Positions 47,962 to 56,376 are shown, counted from the stretch's first letter. The stretch is 64,000 nucleotides of DNA from Chryseobacterium gotjawalense (GCF_030012525.1 NZ_CP124855.1:2852001-2916000), one strand, 5' to 3'. Notes: generated from the sequence alone by a model not told the origin. Translations and numbers: made by a program.

Positions 47962-49263
47962 ATGGCAACCACAAAATTCTATCTCCGTTCCAAGGGGAAG
48001 TCTTGCGCAATTCAAATGCAACTTTCCATTTCACAAACTCTTAAAATGAGAACTTCAACAGGATTGACAATAAATTCTAATGATTGGAGCAAAGAGACCA
48101 ATTTCCCCAAACAGGGAAAAGACCCCGGAATCAAAAATACAATTACAAAACTTAAAGAACTTGAACTTGAAGTTTTAAAAGAATTTAATATCGATTTCAC
48201 AAATGGAGTCGTATTTTCAAATGAATGGTTAAAAAGTAAAATCAATAAATATTTTGATCGTGAGACATCAATCGTGGAGGATGATAACTTCTTTTCGGTT
48301 TATCTTAAGAATAACATTGAATTGAGAAAACTGGACTCTCGCACCAAATCAACAACTGATCAAAAGTTTGTTCAACTGCAGACGAAATTCACAGATTTTG
48401 AGAAAACGAAAAAAAAGACTTATTTGATTTCGGAGATTGACAAAAAATTTATGTTGGTGTTTCGGAAGCATTTAATTGATCAATTCAAAATAATGGAATC
48501 CACAGCGAACCGAACTTTAAAGAACCTTAAAACGGTCTTATTGGATGCGCGAGACAACGGCAAAGCAATCAGTCATCAAATAAATAATTTCAGCATTGAA
48601 ACGGTTCCCTCAACTAAAGTATTTTTGAATTTTGATGAGATTAAAAAAATCAAAGAATCAACCATTATAGGAAATGATTTGATACACGCAAAAGATTGGT
48701 TAATTATAGGTTGTTACACTGGTCAAAGAGTTTCCGATTTGTTAAGAATGACAAAAGAGATGGTTTTCACCAAAACAGACTCAAACGGAGAGAGTTTTCA
48801 GTTTATCGAACTCACACAACAAAAGACAGGCAAAGAGGTTACAATCCCGTTACACGATGAGGTTTTAAAAATCATTAGCAAATATGATGGAAATTTTCCA
48901 CCCGCATTTGGGGAGACAGGAGACTCAAAATTTACTTTATTTAACCGGTATATAAAAAAGGTTTGCGAGATATCAAAGATCAATGACATTGTGAAAGGTA
49001 AAGTTTACGATAATAAAGAAAAACGCAATGAGATAAAGGAAACCGATAAATGGAGGTTAACCTCATCCCATGTTTGCCGGAGATCTTTCGCTACGAATTT
49101 CTACGGAGATAAAAGGTTTACAACTCCGCAAATTATGGCGATCACTGGACACGGTTCGGAGAGTATGTTTTTAGGATATATTGGGAAATCCTCATCTGAT
49201 CACGCAATGACCACCGCAAAAACTTTTAAAGAAATCGAGAATCAAAAAACAAAAGTTTCTTAA
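47962..49263 (+). CDS. int: Tyrosine site-specific integrase of the tRNA-Cys element
   Basis: From the ATG at 47962 (MATTKFYLRSKGKSCAIQMQ) the product is 433 aa; an earlier in-frame TTG at 47899 falls in the promoter. It has an N-terminal arm-binding domain, a SAM-like core-binding domain (~residues 100-205) and a catalytic domain with Arg in CYTGQRVSDLLRM (about 255), the HxxR box in SSHVCRRSFATNFY (about 369), His in AITGHGSESMFLGYIG (about 396) and Tyr about 406. Such Bacteroidetes integrases target tRNA 3' ends, in agreement with the flanking repeats. It is separate from the XerC protein at 14129. Confidence 0.93.
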   Translation: MATTKFYLRSKGKSCAIQMQLSISQTLKMRTSTGLTINSNDWSKETNFPKQGKDPGIKNTITKLKELELEVLKEFNIDFTNGVVFSNEWLKSKINKYFDRETSIVEDDNFFSVYLKNNIELRKLDSRTKSTTDQKFVQLQTKFTDFEKTKKKTYLISEIDKKFMLVFRKHLIDQFKIMESTANRTLKNLKTVLLDARDNGKAISHQINNFSIETVPSTKVFLNFDEIKKIKESTIIGNDLIHAKDWLIIGCYTGQRVSDLLRMTKEMVFTKTDSNGESFQFIELTQQKTGKEVTIPLHDEVLKIISKYDGNFPPAFGETGDSKFTLFNRYIKKVCEISKINDIVKGKVYDNKEKRNEIKETDKWRLTSSHVCRRSFATNFYGDKRFTTPQIMAITGHGSESMFLGYIGKSSSDHAMTTAKTFKEIENQKTKVS

Positions 49264-49326
49264 AATAGAATGTAAATAATTTATCATATCCAGTGCAATG
49301 TCAACTAATTATAAAATGTTCAAATT

Positions 49327-50040
49327 ATGGAAATAAACTTATCGAATGCATATATAGGAACAGATTACAGCAATTATGCGGAAAAAATAATTTCTTTTCC
49401 CGAATTTTTAAAGGAAAATAATTTAGAAATTTCCATTGATGATTTTAAAGACTATTTGCGAAGTTATAAATTGAGAACTGAAATTCAAAACCTATTCTCC
49501 AAGTATATTCAAAAAATTCATACAGATTTAGACTGGAGATATGATGTGATTGAAGAACATAAAAAAGATATATATTTCCATTTACTAGCGATTGCAAATG
49601 TGGGTTTAAAATTAAATTATAAAGACCCAAATTTTAATCTATCCAATGCTGAGAATTTGACCTTATTAATTACCAATAAATTTCAATTTACTACTGACAG
49701 TAAATACGAAGTAGAAACTTCTAACGAAAGAAATGAACTCATTGAGAATTATGGATATAAAGTATTTCTCGATTTCAAAACATACTTATTCGAAAAGAGT
49801 AGAAATAACTTAAGACCAAAAATAAAAACCGAACTATCAAATCCTGAAAAAATAGCAGTTTTATATGCAACAGGAATTGAAACAACTTTAAATAAATTCC
49901 CGATCATTGAAGATAGATATAGATTTATTCACGCACTAATTGGTGGAGACTATAGCAACATAAAGAAAGTAATGATTGCTGGAGTTTCAAGTGGAAATAA
50001 AACAGCAGCACAGGAATTCATTAATTCCAAAACCATCTAA
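49327..50040 (+). CDS. Unknown 237-aa protein carried by the element
   Basis: No family recognised. It begins MEINLSNAYIGTDYSNYAEK, is rich in Lys, Asn, Ile and Glu, has no signal peptide or membrane segment, and is predicted mainly helical. The C terminus RFIHALIGGDYSNIKKVMIA then GNKTAAQEFINSK looks like a small helical nucleic-acid- or protein-binding module, but this is only an impression. It lies 63 bp after int and is closed by a terminator (50071). Its position in the accessory slot of the element makes it the likeliest cargo gene. Confidence 0.75.
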   Translation: MEINLSNAYIGTDYSNYAEKIISFPEFLKENNLEISIDDFKDYLRSYKLRTEIQNLFSKYIQKIHTDLDWRYDVIEEHKKDIYFHLLAIANVGLKLNYKDPNFNLSNAENLTLLITNKFQFTTDSKYEVETSNERNELIENYGYKVFLDFKTYLFEKSRNNLRPKIKTELSNPEKIAVLYATGIETTLNKFPIIEDRYRFIHALIGGDYSNIKKVMIAGVSSGNKTAAQEFINSKTI

Positions 50041-50070
50041 TAAACCACCCCAAACAGTTACTCCAATCTA

Positions 50071-50096
50071 CCCCATTTTGAAAGAATGGGGTTTTA
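50071..50096 (+). terminator. Intrinsic terminator after the 237-aa gene
   Basis: CCCCATT and AATGGGG form a 7-bp stem followed by TTTT. Confidence 0.7.
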
Positions 50097-50140
50097 TCGT
50101 GCCTTAGTTTTGCATTATAATATTTCAAAGTATACAAACT

Positions 50141-50425
50141 ATGAGTACAATTCAATTTATCGCTACATCGGATGATATTCTAATTCAAAAATTAGAAAAT
50201 TCTTTAATCCCGAAACTTACGGAAAAACTATCCGCACAGTTCCAACCTATCCAACCAACGGAATACCTTACACGTTCTGAAGTCTGCAAACTTCTTAAAA
50301 TCGATTTGTCAAGTTTACACAGATGGCGCAAAGAGGGAAAAATACCGTCTTTTGGAATTTCCAACAGAGTGTATTTTAAACGAAGTGACATAGATGCAGT
50401 TATTAACCAAAATAAATTGTCATAA
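50141..50425 (+). CDS. Excisionase-like helix-turn-helix protein
   Basis: The 94-aa protein has ~45 N-terminal residues of amphipathic helix and a C-terminal HTH_17/MerR-type winged helix (YLTRSEVCKLLKIDLSSLHR, IPSFGISNRVYFKRSDIDAV). Proteins of this type act as recombination directionality factors or small regulators in Bacteroidetes elements. A TAGTTTTG box (50105-50112) is just upstream but lacks a well-spaced TTG. It is followed after 2 bp by the 50-aa ORF. Confidence 0.88.
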   Translation: MSTIQFIATSDDILIQKLENSLIPKLTEKLSAQFQPIQPTEYLTRSEVCKLLKIDLSSLHRWRKEGKIPSFGISNRVYFKRSDIDAVINQNKLS

Positions 50426-50427
50426 TA

Positions 50428-50580
50428 ATGAAATCTTTGATCACAGAACTTCTAGAGATATCAAAAGCGTGTCATCTAACTTTTGATGAGGTTTTCACCA
50501 TTGCTTACAACTACGGTTTAGTTGACTCTTTTGCCAACATTACCACAGAATTTTTTAAGAATACAAAAGGGAGCAAATAA
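50428..50580 (+). CDS. Small 50-aa protein downstream of the HTH gene
   Basis: ATG at 50428, two bases after the HTH stop, encodes MKSLITELLEISKACHLTFD and continues to FFKNTKGSK. The tight spacing suggests translational coupling with the HTH gene. Mostly helical, acidic-hydrophobic; no known family. A GGGAGC/GTTCCC hairpin spans its stop codon. Confidence 0.5.
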   Translation: MKSLITELLEISKACHLTFDEVFTIAYNYGLVDSFANITTEFFKNTKGSK

Positions 50581-50672
50581 ATTGTTCCCTTAATGTTCAA
50601 ATATGTAATAGTGGCAACCATTACAATATTCAAAGATACGCATTTTATTCCATCACCTTCTAACTAAATCAA

Positions 50673-52055
50673 TTGATAGATTATTCTCTTTTTGGTACCT
50701 ACAACCGTAAAGCAATGCAACTAATCCTTAACAAAATTAAGGACACTTATTCTCTTTCTGCGAAGGAAAGAGGTTGGGAAAAAGCAACTATTTTCAGCAA
50801 TGGAAAAGGTGTGAAATTATACGCACATTTTAATAAGTACGGAGAATGTTATAAAATAATGTTAGCATTCAGTCCGCATAAGCAATACAACAACAATCTT
50901 CATAACGCTAATTATTTCACCCATAAACAGGCACAAAAACAGATCTTAAAAACTTTTGAAACATTTGGGATCAGTTATGAACTATTTAAAGAATTTTACA
51001 TCTCATCGATCGAAATAGGAATCAATTTCAAGGTGCAAGAAAATGCCTTTCCTATTTTAAATTCTGCTTTAATGTTCGGAAGAAATTACTTCGTCACACA
51101 TCAAAAGTTCAAGCATTATAGGTTTACAGGTGATCCAGGAAAGGGGAAGTATTTAAAAACAAAGTTTTACATCAAGTCCGAACAACGTAACGAGGAATGC
51201 GATCGCAATTATTTTGAGTTAGGATATTGTGACCAAAATATTCTAAGATTTGAAACAAAGCTAAAAAGAGCTGAGAAATTCAAATTTATAGATTTTGGAA
51301 ACTTACAATCATTGTATTTAGAGAATGCAGAAGAAATATTATCGGAACAACTTTTAAAGGAATTCGATAAGATATTCTTTTTTTCAGTAAAAAACATCAA
51401 CCGAAATAACTTAACAAAACCTCAACAAAAAAAATATTATCAATACCAAGTAAGGGGATTTTGGGAAAACCTAAACACAAGAAAATTAAATCAGGAAAAG
51501 AAATATTTCAATGTAGAAATACCAAAAAAAATTCACCTGAAAAAAGAACTTACAGAAATAATATTGAACCATTTGGAACTTAAAAACTATGTCGGAATTC
51601 CTAACGAAAATGAGTTAAAATATAGGTCGTTATTCCTAACCAAATATTTAAGGATTTATAGACCTGAAAAATCAATATCTATCAATGAAAATGCAGGTTT
51701 TTGTTTGCGATCTGCATACATTGGTATAGGAAAAGCGACAAAGTTTTCCCAGTTTGAGAATCAAAGAAAAAGATTTTGCGTGATAACAGGATTGGATATT
51801 TCATCACAGAAAAAAGGAAGTAGGTTTTTGAGGGAAAAGAATTTGAAATTAATTAAAGTTTGTTCGCCAAATCTATACAAAACTTTAGAAAAAAAATATC
51901 TGAAAATAGAAAATCAAAAAGAATCGGAACAACGACAGCTGTACCTCATATGCAAGAACATAAGAGATATAGATAGCAATGCAAGGAATAATCGTAAATC
52001 ATTTGAACGGAGAAACTATCATAATGATCAGTTGCAGTTTAATTTTCAATTTTAA
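50673..52055 (+). CDS. Putative replication protein (phage/plasmid II/X-like) of the element
   Basis: The 460-aa basic protein has the size and feel of phage/plasmid replication initiators of the II/X type: a mid-protein NILRFETKLKRAEKFKFI resembles the conserved LRxExRL segment of that group, and ISSIEIGINFKVQENAFPI precedes it. The C-terminal RKRFCVITGLDISSQKKGSR has a C-x2-TG turn that may be part of a metal-binding knuckle. No clear HUH motif was found, so catalysis is unproven. Start MIDYSLFGTYNRKAMQLILN is a TTG (50673); an ATG 14 codons later (50715) is an alternative. It would make the element able to replicate after excision. Confidence 0.5.
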   Translation: MIDYSLFGTYNRKAMQLILNKIKDTYSLSAKERGWEKATIFSNGKGVKLYAHFNKYGECYKIMLAFSPHKQYNNNLHNANYFTHKQAQKQILKTFETFGISYELFKEFYISSIEIGINFKVQENAFPILNSALMFGRNYFVTHQKFKHYRFTGDPGKGKYLKTKFYIKSEQRNEECDRNYFELGYCDQNILRFETKLKRAEKFKFIDFGNLQSLYLENAEEILSEQLLKEFDKIFFFSVKNINRNNLTKPQQKKYYQYQVRGFWENLNTRKLNQEKKYFNVEIPKKIHLKKELTEIILNHLELKNYVGIPNENELKYRSLFLTKYLRIYRPEKSISINENAGFCLRSAYIGIGKATKFSQFENQRKRFCVITGLDISSQKKGSRFLREKNLKLIKVCSPNLYKTLEKKYLKIENQKESEQRQLYLICKNIRDIDSNARNNRKSFERRNYHNDQLQFNFQF

Positions 52056-52100
52056 AAAAAAACAAAAGTATATTTTCGGTAAATTTGGTAAACTTTAATT

Positions 52101-52382
52101 ATGAACAAACAATCTTTAATTTACGCAGTAATCGTTTTTTTAATCTTCATTTCTGGATTAATCATTGGAAGTAAGATGAATCAAAATGGACGATTCCAAA
52201 CCACCGACATGTCTTTAACTACTGATACAAAGAAAGGGATTCTTTATATTTTTCGTGGTAAAGATTTTATCGTAATAAATTTAAAAACAGGAGAAAGAAA
52301 ATTAATACCGATCAAGAAACTAAAGAGTGATAATGCCGGATTTGATGAGCAGAATCTATATGAATATCTTTTAGGAGAATAA
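52101..52382 (+). CDS. Small single-span membrane protein of the element
   Basis: The 93-aa protein starts MNKQSLIYAVIVFLIFISGL, a transmembrane anchor or uncleaved signal, followed by a ~65-residue polar domain (DTKKGILYIFRGKDFIVINL, RKLIPIKKLKSDN). It is 45 bp after the Rep-like gene. No family recognised. It could serve exclusion, export or host-envelope interaction, but nothing in the sequence decides this. Confidence 0.7.
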   Translation: MNKQSLIYAVIVFLIFISGLIIGSKMNQNGRFQTTDMSLTTDTKKGILYIFRGKDFIVINLKTGERKLIPIKKLKSDNAGFDEQNLYEYLLGE

Positions 52383-52980
52383 AATTTTATACTTTATTAA
52401 AAAGATATTAAAAGAACCAATAACCATCTTCCAACTTACCAAAAATGCTTTGGAGTATAATCCGATAAGGTTTTGCTATTGATTCTAATTTTAAGCACCA
52501 CCCATTCTCTCAATCGTCCGGAACGCTCCTGATTATTAGTCAGGCGAGCAATTGATGGTGACATATCTGCAAGTATACTAAAAACGAGTTTGAAATTTGA
52601 AATTAGATTTGCAAACAGATAGGGGGCGGGGCTAATTATTCTCCACAGGAATCAAAAATCGCATGACCCCTTGTACTACTATACTTAATCAACAAGTACT
52701 CAACTAGAGTTATTTTATAATAGGATGACGAGTTGATCCATAACTTTATAAATTGCCATCCTTTGCAAATTATTTATTCTATTCTCTTTGATAGATGGCA
52801 TCTGTACCTATTAAAGAATAAAATAATTTTTACTATTAAAATCGAAATGTAAAGGTCTCAGACTACCAATAATACTTAAAGTATCGACAAGTCACTAAGA
52901 AAGATGAATATTTTAACTTCACTTATCTGCAAAACGCAATCCAAATGCGATGATAAAGAAAAAGATCACTTGTAGGATTA
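52383..52980. other. Noncoding tail of the element with a candidate origin hairpin
   Basis: About 600 bp with no supported gene after the Rep-like cluster. It includes GCTC-CTGA/TCAG-GAGC folding into a stem-loop with a small bulge at 52525-52549, flanked by CACCA (52497) and TGGTG (52556), and a GC-rich AGGGGGCGGGGC at 52621. Such structured DNA next to rep is where a rolling-circle origin would be expected. Confidence 0.4.
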
Positions 52981-53000
52981 TTGACACAAATATTGACACA
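52981..53000. promoter_or_regulatory. Right arm-type integrase site (paired TTGACACA)
   Basis: Identical 20 bp to 47899-47918 and in the same orientation, 57 bp from the right att core. Confidence 0.6.
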
Positions 53001-53013
53001 TCTAAAAGCAAAA

Positions 53014-53050
53014 AACCCCTAAAGACTTAGTAAATAGTCAAATAGGGATT
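53014..53050 (-). terminator. tRNA-Cys terminator supplied by the element
   Basis: AACCCCTA and TAGGGATT pair, with an inner ACT/AGT pair; the minus strand then has six T. It replaces the original terminator now left at 47704-47742. Confidence 0.65.
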
Positions 53051-53056
53051 ATCTGT

Positions 53057-53078
53057 GAGGTTCCTAGCGGATTCGAAC
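53057..53078. repeat. attR: 3' end of tRNA-Cys
   Basis: GAGGTTCCTAGCG plus nine more bases, the partner of 47744-47765. It is inside the intact tRNA gene. Confidence 0.85.
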
Positions 53079-53128
53079 CGCTGTAGATGGTGTTGCAGAC
53101 CACTGCCTAACCACTCGGCCAAAGAACC
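53058..53128 (-). tRNA. tRNA-Cys (GCA)
   Basis: A 71-nt cloverleaf on the minus strand with acceptor GGTTCTT/AGGAACC, anticodon loop CTGCAAC (GCA) and T arm AGCGG/CCGCT. It is intact despite integration of the element at its 3' end. Confidence 0.96.
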
Positions 53129-53176
53129 ATTTCGGTTTGCAAATATAGGACTTTTTATTTTTCAGAGAAAATTTTA

Positions 53177-53607
53177 TTAAAGATTTTCTTTACTACCAAG
53201 ACTTTTGATGTCATTTTGCATGTTTCTCGCAAGATCATAATCTTTAGCTCTCACCACGCGCGTATTCGACCAGTTGTCGTGCCAGCCGCTATTTCCTAAA
53301 AATGAAAGCTTGTCAAAAGGAACGGCACGCGAGAAATTTCTTTTCAGTAAATCATCAGTTGTGAGATCACTTCCATCGGCTTTTACCACTTTGGTTCCGG
53401 TGATTAATTTACCCAAACTTCTGCCATTGTAATGTCATCTATTGCTTCTTCCATATTGTTGCCAGTAATTAAATACTGCGCGAAAACAAACAGAAAGACC
53501 AAAACCCAAATGATGACGACTGAAAAACCAAAATCAATAATGAGATTGAGAAAGCGGTATCCTTTATCCGCTTCATTTCTCTCCACAACTTGTAAAACTC
53601 TTGCCAT
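53177..53607 (-). pseudogene. RDD-family membrane protein gene broken by an internal deletion
   Basis: Two frames together make an RDD protein. The first (53607 down to 53404) gives MARVLQVVERNEADKGYRFL with TM1, then stops after TMAEVWVN. The second, shifted frame reads NGRSLGKLITGTKVV and continues to PFDKLSFLGNSGWHDNWSNT, the conserved RDD C-terminal half. The region that should hold TM2 between them is missing, so this is a deletion with frame change, near 53415-53440. It follows the DUF4403 gene by 29 bp on the same strand. A sequencing error alone would not explain the missing segment. Confidence 0.75.
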
Positions 53608-53636
53608 ATTTAATCAATTTATTTTATTTTAATGAA

Positions 53637-55013
53637 TCACATTCCCTTTACGGAAACTTCCAACTGTGCTTGAGTATCGATAACTGCGGTGATTCCGTAA
53701 GGATTAAGGATGATATTCGAAGGCGTGAGTTTAACTGCTTTCCCCTTCATTTTTAAGCCTTTGTAATATTCTTTATTAAAGGTTTCTTCGATGCTTTTTC
53801 TGGAAGAATCTTCCAGGTCCGCGGTCGGGATTCCGTATTCGTCTTCAATCATTTTCACGATTTTTCCCTGAAATAAAAGAGTTGCCGTTTTGTAAAAAAT
53901 ATTTTTCGTTTTCAGTTTAAACTTCGTGTCAGACAAAACGATTTTTCTTTTGAATTCATCGTAAACCGGAATGCCGGTGATGTAAGAAACGCCTTCGATT
54001 GCCCCTTCTGTCTGCGCTTCGATGATGATTCGGCCATTTTCTCCGTAGACTTTAATGGAAGTGATTTTCACTTTCGATTTTCCTTCTTTAAAATCAAATT
54101 CTTTCCCTGAAAATAATTTTTCTGCAATCGCTGTTGCTTCCGAAAACGGAATATTAACGGTGGTCTGTAACAGAAAATTGTTTGGAAGTTGCGGTGCCGA
54201 ATTAAAATTGGCAATGCTGTTTACCAAAGGTGAAGAAGCAGGTTTCGTGCCTGTAAAAGTTTCAGAATACACATCAATTCCGATATTGGCATCGATACGG
54301 TTTCCATGAAAGGTAAGTGGCGTAATATTGACGCTTATTGGCGTTATTTTCAGCCAGGTACGGTATTCTTCCGAAATTTCAAAAGGTTCTGAAAACTGAT
54401 TCCAGGCCATGATGGCATATTGCTGAAAGTTCAACTGATCCAGCATCATTTCATCAATGGTTTTGCAGAAGTCGGCTTGTTGTTTTTTCAAACTCGATTC
54501 TACTAATGAAGTGATTGGCACTTTAACTCTTCCAAAATCAAGAACTGGTTTTGTAATCCATTTAAAACCCATCGGCGAAGTTTTGGTCACCATTTTCCAG
54601 TTATTATTAAAGGTGAGCTGGGTATTGAAATACATCACCGTTTCAAAAGTGGTGTTTTGATAATGATAAAGCCCCAAGGTTCCGATTCCTTTTTCGGCCC
54701 ATATTTTTAAAGGAACTTCGATCAGAAGATTCTGTTTTGTTCCGCCAACCAGTCGGATTGGTCGCGTTTTCCAGACTTTTACTTTGAACTGATCGTTGTC
54801 ATTATCGGTATAGGAATCATCCTGAAAAATCAGAGCAGGCAAAGAGTTATTGATCATATTCCCAATTTCCGACAGCGGAATTTTCACCGGCATGGTAACA
54901 GATGATTTGATTTTTGGGAAATTGTAAACGGGAACTGAAGAATACGAGCTGTTTTGCTGAGAAAATAATTTCGGAGCCAGAAGTAGAATCATCAGAATGA
55001 GAAAGTTTCGCAT
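53637..55013 (-). CDS. DUF4403 family exported protein
   Basis: From the ATG at 55013 (MRNFLILMILLLAPKLFSQ signal peptide) the product is 458 aa; an ATG at 55037 adds eight residues. VPVKIPLSEIGNMINNSLP-like and SLPALIFQDDSYTDND at the start, and the repeated long beta-rich lipid-binding-type domains, match DUF4403. The family is exported and of unknown function; the fold resembles tubular lipid-binding proteins, which is inference. Upstream of the broken RDD gene on the same strand. Confidence 0.85.
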   Translation of the reverse strand: MRNFLILMILLLAPKLFSQQNSSYSSVPVYNFPKIKSSVTMPVKIPLSEIGNMINNSLPALIFQDDSYTDNDNDQFKVKVWKTRPIRLVGGTKQNLLIEVPLKIWAEKGIGTLGLYHYQNTTFETVMYFNTQLTFNNNWKMVTKTSPMGFKWITKPVLDFGRVKVPITSLVESSLKKQQADFCKTIDEMMLDQLNFQQYAIMAWNQFSEPFEISEEYRTWLKITPISVNITPLTFHGNRIDANIGIDVYSETFTGTKPASSPLVNSIANFNSAPQLPNNFLLQTTVNIPFSEATAIAEKLFSGKEFDFKEGKSKVKITSIKVYGENGRIIIEAQTEGAIEGVSYITGIPVYDEFKRKIVLSDTKFKLKTKNIFYKTATLLFQGKIVKMIEDEYGIPTADLEDSSRKSIEETFNKEYYKGLKMKGKAVKLTPSNIILNPYGITAVIDTQAQLEVSVKGM

Positions 55014-55170
55014 TTTTATGTTTTCAGTGAAACGCAAATTTGCATAAAATTTGGATAAGTAGAATAAATATTTTTAGAGCTTTAATGAATGTCTTCTTTT
55101 CTATTAAAGGGATTGGTTCTTTAAATAATTTTAAGGCTTAAAATTTAATTCTATTCCTTATCTTATCGCA

Positions 55171-56178
55171 ATGAAAAAATTTGAAATTTCTGTACTGGAT
55201 TTAGCACCGGTCAAACAAAATAAAACCATTCACGACACCTTTAATGACAGTCTGGATTTAGCAAGAATGGTCGAGAAATTAGATTACAAAAGATTCTGGC
55301 TGGCGGAACATCATAATATGGCAAGCATTGCGAGTTCCGCAACCTCGGTCTTAATTGGATTTATCGCCAATGGAACGCAGAAAATCAGAGTGGGTTCCGG
55401 AGGGATTATGTTGCCTAATCACAGTTCGCTGGTTATTGCAGAACAGTTTGGTACATTGGAAAGTTTATTCCCAAACAGAATTGATCTCGGCGTGGGCAGA
55501 GCTCCTGGAACTGATGGTATTACAGCAAAAGCTTTGGGCAGAAATCCAATGAATATTAACCAGTATTTCCCACAGCAGATTCAGGAACTGCAAAGATATT
55601 TTTCGGTGGAAAATTCAGAAAGTTTGGTGAGAGCAATTCCGGGTGAAGGTTGCGATATTCCTATTTATATGTTGGGATCCAGTACAGACAGTGCCTGGTT
55701 GGCGGCGGAGATGGGTTTGCCTTACGCCTTTGCTGGACATTTTGCGCCTCAAATGATGGAAACTGCTTTTGAAATTTATCATCAGAATTATCAACCGAGT
55801 AAAGAATTCCCGCAGCCTTATACTATCGCCTGTGTCAACGGAATTGCGGCAGAAACCGATGAAGAAGCGAAAAAACTCTCTACAACCCTTTATCAGGCAT
55901 TTGTTAATTTGATTCGAAATGACAGAAAACCCTATGCACCGCCAGTGGATGATATGGATGAAATCTGGAATCCTATGGAAAAAGCCCACGTCATGCAAAT
56001 GCTGCAATATAGTTTTGTCGGAGGAAAAGAAACCATTCAAAAACAGATAGCGCAGTTTCAGAAAAGATTTCAGGTGGATGAGCTGATGATTACCTCTCAT
56101 ATATATGAGCATGAAGCCCGTTTAAAATCATACGATATTATCAGAAAGGCGACTGACGCTTTGAATGCGGGGCTGTAA
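55171..56178 (+). CDS. LLM-class flavin-dependent oxidoreductase
   Basis: The 335-aa protein has the luciferase-like monooxygenase TIM barrel: ISVLDLAPVKQNKTIHDTFN, RFWLAEHHNMASIASSATSV, IRVGSGGIMLPNHSSLVIAE, NRIDLGVGRAPGTDG and ELMITSHIYEHEARLKSY. Members use reduced FMN to oxidise varied substrates, often by pairing with a flavin reductase. It belongs to the MsnO8-like group with the AEHHN motif. Substrate unknown; no operon partner is adjacent. Confidence 0.92.
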   Translation: MKKFEISVLDLAPVKQNKTIHDTFNDSLDLARMVEKLDYKRFWLAEHHNMASIASSATSVLIGFIANGTQKIRVGSGGIMLPNHSSLVIAEQFGTLESLFPNRIDLGVGRAPGTDGITAKALGRNPMNINQYFPQQIQELQRYFSVENSESLVRAIPGEGCDIPIYMLGSSTDSAWLAAEMGLPYAFAGHFAPQMMETAFEIYHQNYQPSKEFPQPYTIACVNGIAAETDEEAKKLSTTLYQAFVNLIRNDRKPYAPPVDDMDEIWNPMEKAHVMQMLQYSFVGGKETIQKQIAQFQKRFQVDELMITSHIYEHEARLKSYDIIRKATDALNAGL

Positions 56179-56203
56179 CTGTTTCTTTTTGTACAAGTCT
56201 GCG

Positions 56204-56340
56204 CTGAGTTAGTCGAAACCGGAAGTGAAGCGGATTCCTAACCTGCGTCCCGGCTTGAACGGAGCTCTTTTTTGGATTTCTCCGGGAAGGGAAAAGCAAG
56301 GCGGAAATCAAAAAAAGCGGGAGCCCTTCGACAAGCTCAG
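56204..56340. repeat. Palindromic repeat with CTGAG..GTCGAA ends
   Basis: CTGAGTTAGTCGAA (56204-56217) and TTCGACAAGCTCAG (56327-56340) are imperfect inverted copies. Inside, GCTCTTTTTTGGATTTC (~56260) pairs roughly with GAAATCAAAAAAAGCGGGAGC (56304-56324). It is richer in GC than the flanks. The CTTCGACAAGCTCAG end is a sequence often found in bacterial intergenic repeats. Confidence 0.6.
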
Positions 56341-56376
56341 GATAAATCCAGACGGAAAAAGACGCCCAAATAAGAA

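Larger units (their letters stand above)
47744..53078. mobile_element. 5.3-kb integrative element inserted in tRNA-Cys
   Basis: The element is bounded by direct repeats of the tRNA-Cys 3' end and encodes a tyrosine integrase at one end. Order: att, int (47962), unknown 237-aa protein, excisionase-like HTH (50141), 50-aa ORF, Rep-like protein (50673), small membrane protein (52101), noncoding tail with a hairpin, att/tRNA-Cys. All genes point the same way. Paired TTGACACA repeats occur near both ends. There are no capsid, portal, terminase, relaxase or conjugation genes. It could be an integrated plasmid, a phage satellite or a degenerate small ssDNA phage. Confidence 0.85.
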
